DNA of 64,000 nucleotides from Aquimixticola soesokkakensis. GTDB taxonomy: Bacteria > Pseudomonadota > Alphaproteobacteria > Rhodobacterales > Rhodobacteraceae. Numbering within the stretch: the stretch's first letter is position 1; each line of letters begins with the position of its first letter. Below the pieces are notes generated by a model. That model saw only the letters and a program-made list of their open reading frames with translations, was not told the origin of the DNA and did no database searches. This document shows, piece after piece, positions 1-9,030 of the stretch. The stretch is taken from contig NZ_FWFS01000014.1 in assembly GCF_900172375.1 (NCBI RefSeq), positions 1 to 64,000 of the forward strand, given 5' to 3'. The position numbers and the translations under genes were made by a program.

Positions 1-135
1 CACCCCAAACGATAACAAAAACCACTTACCCACACCCCAAAGCGCAACTTTCGAAAAATCAAAACCAAACACACCAAATCACCCCCGAGTCACCAAAACA
101 AAAATCACCAAATAAATCCAAAACAACGCAGCACA
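1..135. other. G-poor intergenic stretch at window edge
   Basis: No gene is visible here. The + strand is almost free of G: about six G in the first 120 bases, which are mostly A and C. This contrasts sharply with the GC-rich coding sequence that follows. It lies downstream of msrQ, which reads leftwards and stops at 136. No clear terminator stem is seen. The compositional asymmetry is the only feature I can support. Confidence 0.6.
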
Positions 136-771
136 TCACCCGGAACGACGCAAAGCGAGTCGCTTGATGCTGATGCGAGTCGCGAGCACGGCCAGCACGA
201 TGGCGAAATAGACCAGAGGTTCGACCTGCCAGCCTTTCACAAGGATGACGAAGTGCAATGCGCCCAGAACGGTGGCCGGATACGCCAGCCAGTGCAGTCT
301 ACGCCAGTTGCGCCCGAGCTTGCGGATCGACAGCGTGTTGGAGGTGAGCGCAAGCGGGACGAGCAGCGCGAAGGCAACCATGCCGATGATGATGTAGGGC
401 CGCTTTACGAGATCCGCGAGGATCAGAGAGACATTGCGCACGTCAAGGAACAACCAGACATTAAGATGCAGGAAAATGAACCAGAACCCGATCAACCCGA
501 GAGCGCGGCGATAGCGGATCAGGTTCACGCCGGTGTATTTGCGCAGCGGCGTCACGCAGAGCGTCGCGATAAGCACCTGCAGCCCGCGCAGGCCGATGGT
601 GTGTTCAAGCTCCTTCACCGGATCGATCCCGAGGGTGCCGGTGACCGCCTGATAGAACAGCCACGCAGGGTAGATAAGCGCGAGTATGTAGAGCGGCCAT
701 GCAGGAACTTTGCGCAGCGCGCTGTTGATGCGGCGCGAGACAGGCTCGCGCGGGGGCGCGTTGGGGGTCAT
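136..771 (-). CDS. msrQ: MsrQ, haem-binding membrane subunit of the MsrPQ methionine sulfoxide reductase
   Basis: Inner-membrane b-type haem protein that passes electrons from the respiratory chain or flavin to MsrP, so oxidised methionines in periplasmic proteins can be repaired. The 211-residue product has about six hydrophobic segments and the family's histidines, in ELEHTIGLRG, FLHLNVW and RLHWLAYPATVLGALHF. I chose the ATG at 771, which gives the usual length; an upstream in-frame extension to 864 would run into the msrP tail. It lies 61 bases downstream of msrP on the same strand, the usual msrP-msrQ operon order. Function is by family. Confidence 0.93.
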   Translation of the reverse strand: MTPNAPPREPVSRRINSALRKVPAWPLYILALIYPAWLFYQAVTGTLGIDPVKELEHTIGLRGLQVLIATLCVTPLRKYTGVNLIRYRRALGLIGFWFIFLHLNVWLFLDVRNVSLILADLVKRPYIIIGMVAFALLVPLALTSNTLSIRKLGRNWRRLHWLAYPATVLGALHFVILVKGWQVEPLVYFAIVLAVLATRISIKRLALRRSG

Positions 772-832
772 GGCAATGGCTTTCAGGTCTAAAGAAACGT
801 CAAAAGGGCGGACCATTGGCCCGCCCCCACAA

Positions 833-1759
833 TCAGAAGAATTTGGTGAGGTCCATTCCGGCATACATATCAGCGACCCAATCGCCGTAGCCGTTGAACA
901 TCAGTGTCTCTTGCGGCTTGGCAAAAACACCGCCGCCGATGCGGCGTTCCTGTGCCTGTGACCAGCGCGGGTGATTCACCGTCGGGTTCACATTGGAATA
1001 GAACCCGTATTCGCGGAAATTGGCGTCCTTCCACGTATTCACGGGTTCTTCGGCGGTAAGGTCGATCTTGACGATCGATTTGATCGATTTGAACCCGTAT
1101 TTCCACGGCACCACGAGACGCAGCGGCGCGCCGTTCTGTTTGGGAAGGTCTTCGCCATACAGGCCCGTGGCCATCAGGGTGAGCGGATTCATTGCCTCAT
1201 CCAGACGCAGCCCTTCGACATAGGGCCAGTCCAGAATGGCGCGGCGTTGGCCGGGCATTTCATCGGGTCGATAGAGCGTCTCAAAGCGCACATATTTTGC
1301 CGAGGGCTGCACCCCGACCTGTGCCAGAAGCTGGTTCAGCTCGAAGCCGTTCCACGGGATGACCATCGACCAGCCCTCGACGCAGCGAAACCGGTAGATC
1401 CGCTCGTCGATGTCCTTGCCACCGATCACATCCGCCAGATCATAGGTGCCGGGCTTATCGACCAACCCCCCGATCTCCACGGACCAGGGGTCGGTGGTGA
1501 GTTGGCCGGCATTGGCTGCGGGATCTTCCTTGCCGGTGCCAAATTCGTAGAAGTTGTTGTAATTGGTGATCTCTTCAAAGCTGTTGGGCTTTTCGGAGGT
1601 ATCAAAGCCGTTAAAGCTGACATCCACCTTTTCCTGTGCAAAGGCCGGTGTCGCGGCCAGCAGGCCGGTTCCCGCAGCTGCCGCCATGATCTGGCGCCGA
1701 TTGAGGTAAGCGGCACGCGGCGTGACCTCGGAATATTTCAGCTCGCTCTTGAAACGCAT
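833..1759 (-). CDS. msrP: MsrP, periplasmic molybdopterin methionine sulfoxide reductase catalytic subunit
   Basis: Reduces methionine sulfoxide in periplasmic proteins using a molybdenum cofactor and electrons from MsrQ. The 308-residue precursor starts with a Tat-type leader: the twin arginines are in LNRRQIM (residues 19-25), followed by an Ala-rich stretch ending near TPAFA. The cofactor-ligating cysteine is Cys126 in [11 protein letters not shown]. The oxidoreductase molybdopterin-binding fold fills the rest. The ATG at 1759 is preceded by a strong AGGAGG-type ribosome site about ten bases away, so the longer in-frame reading to 1840 is unlikely. First gene of the msrPQ pair. Confidence 0.95.
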   Translation of the reverse strand: MRFKSELKYSEVTPRAAYLNRRQIMAAAAGTGLLAATPAFAQEKVDVSFNGFDTSEKPNSFEEITNYNNFYEFGTGKEDPAANAGQLTTDPWSVEIGGLVDKPGTYDLADVIGGKDIDERIYRFRCVEGWSMVIPWNGFELNQLLAQVGVQPSAKYVRFETLYRPDEMPGQRRAILDWPYVEGLRLDEAMNPLTLMATGLYGEDLPKQNGAPLRLVVPWKYGFKSIKSIVKIDLTAEEPVNTWKDANFREYGFYSNVNPTVNHPRWSQAQERRIGGGVFAKPQETLMFNGYGDWVADMYAGMDLTKFF

Positions 1760-1860
1760 GTGCGGGTCTCCTCCTGTTGCCCGACATACAGTTCGGGCAG
1801 GTTCATGTAATGTTACGTCCCACCCTAGCTTTTGGTTCAATCAGAGCAAACGAAAGCCTC

Positions 1861-3360
1861 TCACTTCTGCGTTGGGCCGCTGTAACTAGGGAAAATCTTG
1901 TTGAAGGGGATGGAAATACCGTCCGCATTGATGATGCGCACGTGACGCCGCCGCATCATGCGGGGTTCGGCAACGCCCACCGAGTGCGCGATCATCTCGA
2001 CCTCCTTGATCACGCTTTGCGCATAGGCCGCGACGCGTTTGTATTTTTCCTCCGGCACAAGGCCGCGTTGCAGATGGGGATCATGGGTGGTGATGCCCGT
2101 GGGACAGGTATTCTTGTTGCATTTGAGCGCCTGAATGCAGCCCAGCGAGAACATAAAGCCGCGCGCAGAGGTCACAAAATCCGCGCCAACACAAATGGCC
2201 CAAGCCACATCCGCCGGATTCACCAGCTTTGCGCCGGCAATGATCCGGATACGATCGTGCAGGCCGTGTTTGTCGCGCAGATCGACAATGCGCGGCAGCG
2301 CTTCACGGATTTGCATCCCCACAAGATCAATCAAGGGCATGGGCGCGGCCCCTGTACCGCCCTCCCCGCCGTCGATGGTGATAAAGTCCGGCGCGCTTTC
2401 AAAGCCACGCTCGACGATCAACTCGAAGAGCTCTTCCCAAGGATCGGCCGAGCCGACGACCATCTTGAACCCCACCGGTTTGCCCGTCACCGCGCGGATG
2501 TGGCCGATGAAATCCAACAGGTCGCCGAAATCATCGACACCCGCGTGGCGATTGGGGGAAATCCCGTCTTCCCCCGGACGCAGGCCCCGGATCTGGGCAA
2601 TTTCCGGCGTGATCTTGGCCGCCGGAAGGATGCCCCCTTTGCCCGGCTTTGCCCCTTGGCTCAGCTTGATCTCGAACATACGGACGTTTTCATGGGCGGC
2701 CATCGCCGCCAAGAGACCGTCGTCCAGATTCCCCTCAGCATCGCGAATCCCGAATTTGGCAGTGCCGATCTGATAGACAAGGTCGCAACCCGACGAGAGG
2801 TGAAAGGGCGACATGCCGCCTTCGCCCGTGTTCATCCAGATGCCTGCCTCTTTCGCACCACGCGCCAGCGCCTCGACCGCAGGTTTGGAAATCGCGCCAA
2901 AGGACATGCCGGAAATGTTGAAAATGGATTTGGCCACATAGGGCGTGCGACAGTCGGCACCGATCACCATCGGCTCGGTGTTTGCGAACTGGTCGTCGAG
3001 CGGCGGGAAGGCCGCGTTCACGAAAATCGGCGTGCCCGGCACCGTAAGGTTGCGCGTCGAGCCGAAGGCAACGGTGTTTCCCTCACCGCTCGAGGCGCGA
3101 TAAATCCAGTCGCGCTGTGCCCTGTTGAACGGCATTTCCTCGCGATCCATCGCAAAGAAATACTGTCGAAAGAACTCGCCCAGCGCCGAAAACATATGCC
3201 GGAAGTGGCCGATCACCGGAAAATTGCGCAGCACCGCGTCATCCGTCTGGCGTTTGTCGAGCACGAAAAGCACGAGCGCCCCGAACGACAAGGTCCCCAG
3301 CGCCAGCACAAACACAAGCGCCAACACTTCGAGAACATGCGAGGTATAGGTCCAGAGCAT
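1861..3360 (-). CDS. Membrane-anchored FMN-binding glutamate synthase-family protein
   Basis: 499 residues matching the FMN/Fe-S synthase domain of the glutamate synthase large subunit, without the glutaminase or central domains. One or two N-terminal hydrophobic segments (about residues 8-33) suggest membrane anchoring. Visible motifs are ISGMSFGAISKPA and GGEGGTGAAP, typical of the FMN barrel. A cysteine trio (Cys408, Cys414, Cys419 in CIQALKCNKNTCPTG) matches the 3Fe-4S ligands of glutamate synthase. Standalone relatives are widespread, but their substrate is generally not established, so I do not call this a glutamate synthase. It lies 101 bases upstream of msrP on the same strand. Confidence 0.88.
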   Translation of the reverse strand: MLWTYTSHVLEVLALVFVLALGTLSFGALVLFVLDKRQTDDAVLRNFPVIGHFRHMFSALGEFFRQYFFAMDREEMPFNRAQRDWIYRASSGEGNTVAFGSTRNLTVPGTPIFVNAAFPPLDDQFANTEPMVIGADCRTPYVAKSIFNISGMSFGAISKPAVEALARGAKEAGIWMNTGEGGMSPFHLSSGCDLVYQIGTAKFGIRDAEGNLDDGLLAAMAAHENVRMFEIKLSQGAKPGKGGILPAAKITPEIAQIRGLRPGEDGISPNRHAGVDDFGDLLDFIGHIRAVTGKPVGFKMVVGSADPWEELFELIVERGFESAPDFITIDGGEGGTGAAPMPLIDLVGMQIREALPRIVDLRDKHGLHDRIRIIAGAKLVNPADVAWAICVGADFVTSARGFMFSLGCIQALKCNKNTCPTGITTHDPHLQRGLVPEEKYKRVAAYAQSVIKEVEMIAHSVGVAEPRMMRRRHVRIINADGISIPFNKIFPSYSGPTQK

Positions 3361-3665
3361 TCAAGCCTCCTACTTTTCCACAGCTAAGCCTAATGCGTTG
3401 AAACACGGTTAACGCGGCTCGAACAACCAGAATCACCCCAAGACGGAGTCACGTCAGCGTTGCAGGAATTCATGCACAAGATGTGAAACCACCCACAACA
3501 CTGCGCCCGGAATCCCGCTTCTGTTTCGCAAAACGCCCCTGCGCGTCCGGCTCCTGCCACAATGAGAGCAAAATTCTTGCACAAAGCCCGTCGCGCGGAC
3601 ATGGTTAACGCTCTTTCCTTTTCGGCGGCACCCCCGCCCCAGTTTCGTTTTGCAGGAGTTTTCGC
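3361..3665. promoter_or_regulatory. Divergent intergenic region with two GGTTAACG boxes
   Basis: A 305-base gap between the divergent glutamate synthase-like and fasciclin-RTX genes; no coding sequence is convincing. It contains two copies of GGTTAACG, at 3407-3414 and 3603-3610, 196 bases apart. A plausible promoter for the + strand gene is TTGCAC at 3577-3582 and CATGGT at 3600-3605, 17 bases apart and overlapping the second box. TTAAC resembles a CtrA half-site, but no full TTAA-N7-TTAA site is present. Regulation is an inference. Confidence 0.35.
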
Positions 3666-4886
3666 GTGCCAACTGTTTTGAATGTCCTTGAAGCCGACCC
3701 CCAATATTCCATGCTGATGACGCTCGCCGATCGCGTGACGCGCGCCAGCGGCGTCGATATCGCCGCCGCGCTTTCTGCCAGCTACAGCGGTGATTTCACC
3801 CTTTTCGCTCCCACGAATGCGGCGCTGATGGCTTTTGCTGCACAGCTTGGCTACGATGGAAGCAACCCGAATGCTGCCGTGAACCACATTGTCCTTGTTG
3901 TGGCTCATATCGACGGGGAGGCCGGTCTGGTCGACCTGTTCGAAGGCCTTGCCACCGGCGGGCTTGTGACCTCCGATGCGCTGCCTGACAGCCTTGCGAT
4001 GCTGGAGGGAACGGTCACGGCCGAGGCTGGCGTGCTGTCGGACGGGTCAGCCCTGACCCAAGACGCAACCATCGTTCAGGCGGATGTTGCCGCCGACAAC
4101 GGGATGATCCAGGGCGTCGATAGCCTGCTGACCACCTTCAACACCGTGCTGAACACCCTCGATGCGACCAACAAAGGTGACACGCTCGGCGGGACCGACG
4201 GCAACGACATGGCCTATCTTGGCCGTGGCGCGGACCAGATGGATGGCGGCGCGGGGGCGGATTTCATCTTTGGCGAAAGCGGCGCGGACAAATTGAGCGG
4301 CGGCGAGGGCGACGACTACCTCGATGGCGGATCGGGCGCGGATATCCTGCATGGGAACGCGGGCGATGACACCCTGTTTGGCAGCTCCGGCAATGACCTG
4401 ATGTTTGGCGGTACGGGCGACGACATGCTCAATGGCCAAGCCGACAACGACCGCCTTTACGGGGGCTCGGGTAGTGACACGCTTTTGGGGGACAACGGCA
4501 ACGATCGTCTCTACGGTGACGCGGGCGCCGACACCCTGTCGGGCGGCGCGGGCAAGGATATCCTTGAGGGCGGCACCGGAAATGACGTGCTCGACGGCGG
4601 CAAAGGCATGGATGTGCTGACCGGCGGCTCGGGCGCGGATATCTTTGTCTTTGGCGAATATTCCAACCTCGACACGCTCACGGATTTCAGCAATGGCGAA
4701 GACCGTCTGGATGTATCGGGTTGGGGCATCACCGGCTTTGGCGATCTCGATATCGCGCAGGTGGACAGTGACGCTGTCATCACCTTCCAATCCGGTGACG
4801 CCGTGACGGTGCAAGACCTCAATGCCGCGCTGTTGGATGAAACCGACTTTCTGTTCGCGGCGCCTGCCCTGGAGGTCATCCACTAA
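3666..4886 (+). CDS. Fasciclin (FAS1) domain plus RTX calcium-binding repeat protein
   Basis: A 406-residue protein with two parts. Residues 1-165 look like one FAS1 adhesion domain: FTLFAPTNAALMAF near 44-57, NHIVLV at 73-78, and a closing NGMIQGVDSLL. Residues about 172-325 are some sixteen glycine-aspartate nonapeptides of the RTX beta-roll type (GGxGxDxLx), which bind calcium. A non-repeat C-terminal domain follows, the usual place for a type I secretion signal. There is no N-terminal signal peptide, which fits type I export, but no ABC exporter is nearby. Start is GTG at 3666 with AGGAG seven bases upstream. Likely an extracellular or surface adhesin; the ligand is unknown. Confidence 0.85.
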   Translation: MPTVLNVLEADPQYSMLMTLADRVTRASGVDIAAALSASYSGDFTLFAPTNAALMAFAAQLGYDGSNPNAAVNHIVLVVAHIDGEAGLVDLFEGLATGGLVTSDALPDSLAMLEGTVTAEAGVLSDGSALTQDATIVQADVAADNGMIQGVDSLLTTFNTVLNTLDATNKGDTLGGTDGNDMAYLGRGADQMDGGAGADFIFGESGADKLSGGEGDDYLDGGSGADILHGNAGDDTLFGSSGNDLMFGGTGDDMLNGQADNDRLYGGSGSDTLLGDNGNDRLYGDAGADTLSGGAGKDILEGGTGNDVLDGGKGMDVLTGGSGADIFVFGEYSNLDTLTDFSNGEDRLDVSGWGITGFGDLDIAQVDSDAVITFQSGDAVTVQDLNAALLDETDFLFAAPALEVIH

Positions 4887-4933
4887 AACGCCCCGCGCGC
4901 GTCCACGACGCGCGCCGGCGCATCGCATGGCAC

Positions 4934-4965
4934 AAAAAGGCCCCGCAGCGCGACACTGCGGGGCC
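4934..4965 (-). terminator. Rho-independent terminator of clpB
   Basis: A perfect 10-bp GC-rich stem (4939-4948 with 4956-4965) and 7-base loop. Read on the minus strand it is followed by a run of five T. It lies 35 bases after the clpB stop. The + strand side has no T run, so it serves clpB rather than the fasciclin-RTX gene. Confidence 0.8.
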
Positions 4966-4999
4966 TGTCTCAATCGCCGGTTTCACACCGCAGCGGGGA

Positions 5000-7630
5000 T
5001 CAATGCACCACGGCGTCATCGGGTTTGGGACGATGGGTGCCGCCGGTGCGATCCCCGATCAACAACCCGTCCGCACCCGCCGTAACAGCCAAGACATCCC
5101 CGTCTTTGAGATCCCCCGCCAACAGCAGTTCGGCCAGCGGATCCTGGAGCGCACGCTGGATCACCCGTTTCAACGGACGCGCGCCAAACACCGGATCGTA
5201 GCCCTCGTTCCCAAGCCAGAGCTTCGCATCTGCGTCGAGCGACAGGGTGATGTCGCGCCGCGCCAGCCGCTTGGCAAGAAGCCCAAGCTGGATCTCCACG
5301 ATCCCGCCCATGTCCTGACGTCCCAAACGGTCAAAGATGATCGTCTCATCCAGACGGTTGAGGAATTCGGGGCGGAAATGGGCCCGCACCGCATCCATCA
5401 CGTGACGTTTGGCATCGGCACTGTCGCCGCCCTCGGGCAGTTGGCTCAAGGCCTGCGCGCCAAGGTTCGAGGTCAGAATGATCAGCGTCTGTTTGAAATC
5501 AACAGTCCGTCCCTGACCATCGGTCAGCACCCCGTCATCCAGCACCTGCAACAGCACGTTGAACACGTCGGGATGGGCTTTTTCCACCTCGTCGAACAGG
5601 ACGACCTGATAGGGACGCCGCCGCACCGCTTCGGTCAAGACACCGCCCTCATCGTAACCGACATAGCCCGGAGGGGCACCGATCAGCCGCGAGACCGCGT
5701 GTTTTTCCATGAACTCGGACATGTCGATCCGCACCATCGCACTGTCGTCGTCAAACAGGAATTCCGCCACGGCTTTGGTCAGCTCGGTTTTGCCCACGCC
5801 CGTTGGCCCGAGGAACAGAAAGCTGCCCAGAGGTCGGTTTTCGTCGTTCAGCCCGGCGCGCGCGCGGCGCACGGCATTGGCGACGGCATGCACCGCCTGA
5901 TTCTGGCCGATGACCCGCTTGTGCAGACCGTCTTCCATCCGCAACAGCTTGTCGCGCTCGCCTTCCAGCATTTTGGACGTTGGAATCCCCGTCCAGCGCT
6001 CGACAACCTGCGCGATCTGCTCGGGGCGCACCGCTTCCTCGACCATCATGCCCTCGGCATCGGCCATCGCCTCTTTTTCCTCGGCATCGGCCAGCTGTTT
6101 TTCAAGCTGCGGGATCACCCCGTAAGACAGCTCGCCCGCCTTGGCGAGGTTGCCCTCGCGCTTGGCGATTTCCAGATCGGCGCGCGCGCGGTCCAGATGC
6201 TCTTTCAGCTCGCGGCTTGCCTCCAGCTTGTCGCGCTCGGTCTGCCATTTCGCCGTCATCGCGGCGGAACGGTCCTGCAGATCGGCAAGCTCGGCTTCAA
6301 GTTTGACCAGACGCCCGCGCGAGGCATCGTCATCCTCTTTCGACAGGGCCATGGCTTCGATCTGCAATTGCAGGATCGAACGGTCAAGCGCGTCGAGTTC
6401 TTCGGGCTTGCTGTCCACTTCCATGCGCAGACGCGAGGCCGCCTCGTCCACAAGGTCAATCGCCTTGTCGGGCAGGAATCTGTCCGTGATGTAGCGGTGC
6501 GACAGGGTTGCCGCCGCCACCAGGGCGCTATCCGAAATCCGCACACCGTGGTGCATTTCGTATTTGTCCTTGATGCCGCGCAGAATCGACACGGTGTCCT
6601 CGACGGTGGGTTCTTCGACCACGATGGGCTGGAACCGCCGCGCAAGGGCTGCGTCTTTTTCCACGTATTTGCGGTACTCATCGAGCGTGGTCGCACCGAT
6701 ACAGTGCAACTCCCCACGCGCCAACGCCGGTTTGATCAGGTTGGCCGCATCCATCGCGCCATCCGATTTGCCCGCGCCCACAAGCGTGTGCATCTCGTCA
6801 ATGAACAGCACGATTTCCCCCGCTGCCGACTCGATTTCCTTGAGGATCGATTTCAACCGTTCCTCAAATTCACCGCGATATTTCGCACCGGCAATCAGCG
6901 CGCCCATGTCGAGCGCCAGCAGGCGTTTGTTGCGCAAGGACTCAGGGACATCGCCGCTGATGATGCGCAGGGCCAAACCTTCGGCAATCGCGGTTTTCCC
7001 CACGCCCGGCTCCCCGATCAACACGGGATTGTTCTTGGTCCGGCGCGACAACACCTGCATGGCGCGGCGAATTTCTTCGTCGCGGCCAATGATAGGGTCG
7101 ATTTTGCCCTGCTCGGCGGCTTCGGTCAGATCGCGGGCATATTTCTTCAAGGCCTCATAACCGTCTTCGGCAGAGGCACTGTCGGCGGTGCGGCCCTTGC
7201 GCAGATCATTGATCGCGGAATTCAACTTCATCGCGGTGATGCCACCTGCATCCAGCGCGTCCTTGGCTTTGGATTTCACCACAGCCAGGGCGGTCAGGAT
7301 ACGCTCGACGGGCACGAAACTATCGCCCGCTTTGGTCGCAATCTTTTCGGCCTCGTCGAGCACTTTGACGACAAGGTTGTCCATATAGACCTGCACACCG
7401 TCACCGGTGACCTGAGCGATCCGCTTCAGGTCGCCCTCGACTGCAGTGGTCACGATTTTCGCATCGCCCCCCGCGCGGGTGATCAAATTGGCCGCAAGAC
7501 CTTCGCTGTCATCCAATAGTGCCTTCAGCAAATGTTCGGGCACCAGGCGTTGGTGATTCTCCCGCATCGCGATCGTCTGCGCGGCCTGAAGGAACCCGCG
7601 CGACCGCTCCGTGAACTTTTCCATGTTCAT
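5000..7630 (-). CDS. clpB: ClpB disaggregase chaperone
   Basis: Hexameric AAA+ ATPase that, with DnaK, pulls polypeptides out of aggregates after heat stress. The 876-residue product has the Clp N domain (about 1-145), a first ATPase with Walker A GEPGVGKT at 206-213, the long coiled-coil M domain (about 400-530), and a second ATPase with Walker A GPTGVGKT at 608-615 and the ClpB C-terminal region. I start at ATG 7630 (MNMEKF), with AAGGAGAC upstream; the ATG six bases later is possible. The C-terminus carries a short, charged tail beyond the family core. A sigma-32-like promoter lies upstream and a strong terminator downstream, so it appears monocistronic. Confidence 0.97.
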   Translation of the reverse strand: MNMEKFTERSRGFLQAAQTIAMRENHQRLVPEHLLKALLDDSEGLAANLITRAGGDAKIVTTAVEGDLKRIAQVTGDGVQVYMDNLVVKVLDEAEKIATKAGDSFVPVERILTALAVVKSKAKDALDAGGITAMKLNSAINDLRKGRTADSASAEDGYEALKKYARDLTEAAEQGKIDPIIGRDEEIRRAMQVLSRRTKNNPVLIGEPGVGKTAIAEGLALRIISGDVPESLRNKRLLALDMGALIAGAKYRGEFEERLKSILKEIESAAGEIVLFIDEMHTLVGAGKSDGAMDAANLIKPALARGELHCIGATTLDEYRKYVEKDAALARRFQPIVVEEPTVEDTVSILRGIKDKYEMHHGVRISDSALVAAATLSHRYITDRFLPDKAIDLVDEAASRLRMEVDSKPEELDALDRSILQLQIEAMALSKEDDDASRGRLVKLEAELADLQDRSAAMTAKWQTERDKLEASRELKEHLDRARADLEIAKREGNLAKAGELSYGVIPQLEKQLADAEEKEAMADAEGMMVEEAVRPEQIAQVVERWTGIPTSKMLEGERDKLLRMEDGLHKRVIGQNQAVHAVANAVRRARAGLNDENRPLGSFLFLGPTGVGKTELTKAVAEFLFDDDSAMVRIDMSEFMEKHAVSRLIGAPPGYVGYDEGGVLTEAVRRRPYQVVLFDEVEKAHPDVFNVLLQVLDDGVLTDGQGRTVDFKQTLIILTSNLGAQALSQLPEGGDSADAKRHVMDAVRAHFRPEFLNRLDETIIFDRLGRQDMGGIVEIQLGLLAKRLARRDITLSLDADAKLWLGNEGYDPVFGARPLKRVIQRALQDPLAELLLAGDLKDGDVLAVTAGADGLLIGDRTGGTHRPKPDDAVVH

Positions 7631-7713
7631 CGGTCGTCTCCTTTTCTTATGAGCACCCCATCTCTCGATGCCCGCTTCTTGCAGCGCATCAACGTTCGAG
7701 GCCTTGATTTGGA

Positions 7714-7742
7714 ACATGGGAATTGGCGGCCACACAAACAAG
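7714..7742 (-). promoter_or_regulatory. Heat-shock (RpoH/sigma-32-like) promoter of clpB
   Basis: On the minus strand, CTTGTTT (7742-7736) is followed after 14 bases by TCCCATGT (7721-7714). The E. coli sigma-32 consensus is CTTGAAA, 11-15 bases, CCCCATnT, so the -10 matches 7 of 8 and the -35 keeps CTTG. It is about 84 bases upstream of the clpB ATG, a sensible leader length, and fits ClpB's role. No start-site data are available. Confidence 0.6.
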
Positions 7743-7831
7743 TGACCAGAATGCCACGCGGGAACCTTTTTTAAAATCGCGGGTTGTGGATAAGTTGGAA
7801 GCATAAACCCGAGCAGTAAAAGAGGTCCCAC

Positions 7832-8119
7832 ATGCAACTCTATGGCGCAGAAGTCAGCGGTCTCACCTACAACGCCGCAACCCAAGCCTTTGAGGCCCTC
7901 GTCGTGTTCCACGAGAACGCAGACAAGGTGTCCTATCCCACCGAACTCCAGGCCCCGATCAATGCGGATTTCGACAGTATCGCCCGTGGTCTTGTGCTGC
8001 GCGCGCGGATGCGTCGCGCCCGCTCGAACGGTACCGGCGATCATGACTGCATCTCCCGCCTGCACAGCGCTGCGGTAGCGGCAGCATCGCAAGGCCAGAT
8101 GAACCCGCACGCCGCCTGA
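7832..8119 (+). CDS. Small protein of unknown function upstream of pyrF
   Basis: 95 residues, beginning MQLYGAEVSGLTYN. I do not recognise a domain. The first two thirds look like a compact alpha/beta fold (FEALVVFHENADKVSYP); the second part is basic (LRARMRRARS). No signal peptide or membrane segment. GAGG lies about eight bases before the ATG. It is divergent from clpB and 85 bases upstream of pyrF, and a perfect hairpin sits between it and pyrF. Codon composition matches its neighbours, so I treat it as real. Confidence 0.7.
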   Translation: MQLYGAEVSGLTYNAATQAFEALVVFHENADKVSYPTELQAPINADFDSIARGLVLRARMRRARSNGTGDHDCISRLHSAAVAAASQGQMNPHAA

Positions 8120-8148
8120 GCGGCGCAGCTATCGCGCCTCCAGAGCTT

Positions 8149-8167
8149 GACCTGCGGGGCGCAGGTC
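8149..8167 (+). other. Perfect 8-bp hairpin in the gap before pyrF
   Basis: GACCTGCG (8149-8156), GGG loop, CGCAGGTC (8160-8167). No T run follows, so it is not a standard terminator. It lies 37 bases before the pyrF start, in the 85-base gap after the small gene, where it could affect mRNA stability, attenuation or start-site access. Function is unknown. Confidence 0.5.
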
Positions 8168-8204
8168 GCCAAGACAGGGCAAATCCCGCCAAGGAGTTGC
8201 CCCA

Positions 8205-8927
8205 ATGTCTGATTTGTCCCCGACTGCTGCCCACGATCTCGACAAGCTGATCGTCGCCCTCGACGTGCCAAATGCCCTTGAAGGGCTGGAGTTGGCCCAA
8301 AAGATCGGCAATGCCGCAAGCTTTTACAAAATCGGCCTCGGGATGCTGACCGGTGGCGGTCTGGCTCTGGCCAACGAGCTCAAACAAGAGCACGGCAAGC
8401 GCATTTTTCTGGACATGAAATTCTTCGACATCGGCGCGACGGTGGAAAAAGCCGTGCGCGGTATCGCGCAATATGACCTCGACTTTCTCACCGTTCACGG
8501 CGACCCCTATGTGGTGAAAGCCGCCAAGGAAGGCGCGGGTGGCAAGGACCTGAAAATTCTCGCCGTTACCATTCTGACCTCACTGGACCGCAACGATCTG
8601 GACGGCGCGCTTGTCAAAGAGGGCGACATCCGCGATCTCGTGCAGGAGCGCGCAGGGCGTGCCCTCGCCGCAGGTGCCGATGGTGTGATCGCCTCTCCCC
8701 AGGAAGCCGCGCTGATCCGCGCCCTGCCCGAAGCGCGCGGCAAGCTGATCGTCACCCCCGGCGTGCGCCCGAGCGGCAGCGATGCAGGGGACCAAAAGCG
8801 CATCGCGACTCCTGCCACGGCAATCAAGGACGGTGCGGATCACATCGTTGTCGGGCGTCCGATCTGGCAAGCAGACAACCCCCGCGCTGCCGCCATCGCG
8901 ATCCAGAAAGAAATCGTACAAGGCTGA
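8205..8927 (+). CDS. pyrF: Orotidine 5'-phosphate decarboxylase
   Basis: Converts OMP to UMP, the last step of de novo pyrimidine synthesis, in the cytosol. The 240-residue TIM barrel starts its core with LIVALDVPN (15-23). It carries the catalytic signature LDMKFFDI at 69-76, with the Asp-Lys-Asp array, and the phosphate-binding end VTPGVRP and VVGRPI. Length is normal for the short bacterial form. AAGGAG precedes the ATG. It is followed by a strong terminator. Confidence 0.97.
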   Translation: MSDLSPTAAHDLDKLIVALDVPNALEGLELAQKIGNAASFYKIGLGMLTGGGLALANELKQEHGKRIFLDMKFFDIGATVEKAVRGIAQYDLDFLTVHGDPYVVKAAKEGAGGKDLKILAVTILTSLDRNDLDGALVKEGDIRDLVQERAGRALAAGADGVIASPQEAALIRALPEARGKLIVTPGVRPSGSDAGDQKRIATPATAIKDGADHIVVGRPIWQADNPRAAAIAIQKEIVQG

Positions 8928-8950
8928 TCCCCGCCACCATCCCAGACGCA

Positions 8951-8979
8951 AAAGGCGCCCCTGGCGGGGCGCCTTTGTT
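8951..8979 (+). terminator. Terminator after pyrF, possibly bidirectional
   Basis: Stem of about 11 bp (8951-8961 with 8966-8976) around a 4-base loop, with T-rich flanks on both strands. It lies about 24 bases after the pyrF stop and 52 bases beyond the stop of the small membrane gene reading the other way, so it may serve both. Confidence 0.7.
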
Positions 8980-9030
8980 ATGTCTGAACGCGGCGCGCCT
9001 GCGTTACTGAGCTGCGTTATTGGGCCTGCG

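Noticed and set aside
253-792. Long open frame opposite msrQ
   Set aside because: It lies antisense to a well-supported gene, has a composition typical of a GC-rich mirror frame (many Arg, Gln, His) and no domain.
1777-3387. 536-codon open frame opposite the glutamate synthase-like gene
   Set aside because: Antisense shadow. The minus strand carries clear FMN and Fe-S motifs, while this frame is rich in His, Arg and Gln without any recognisable fold.
5003-7519. 838-codon open frame opposite clpB
   Set aside because: Mirror of a strongly conserved gene in GC-rich DNA; no domain and no ribosome site.
7785-7793. TGTGGATAA, a perfect DnaA-box sequence next to an AT-rich patch between clpB and the small gene
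   Set aside because: A single 9-mer is expected by chance about once per 130 kb over both strands. There is no box cluster, no dnaA/dnaN nearby and no AT-rich unwinding region of origin size, so I do not call an origin.
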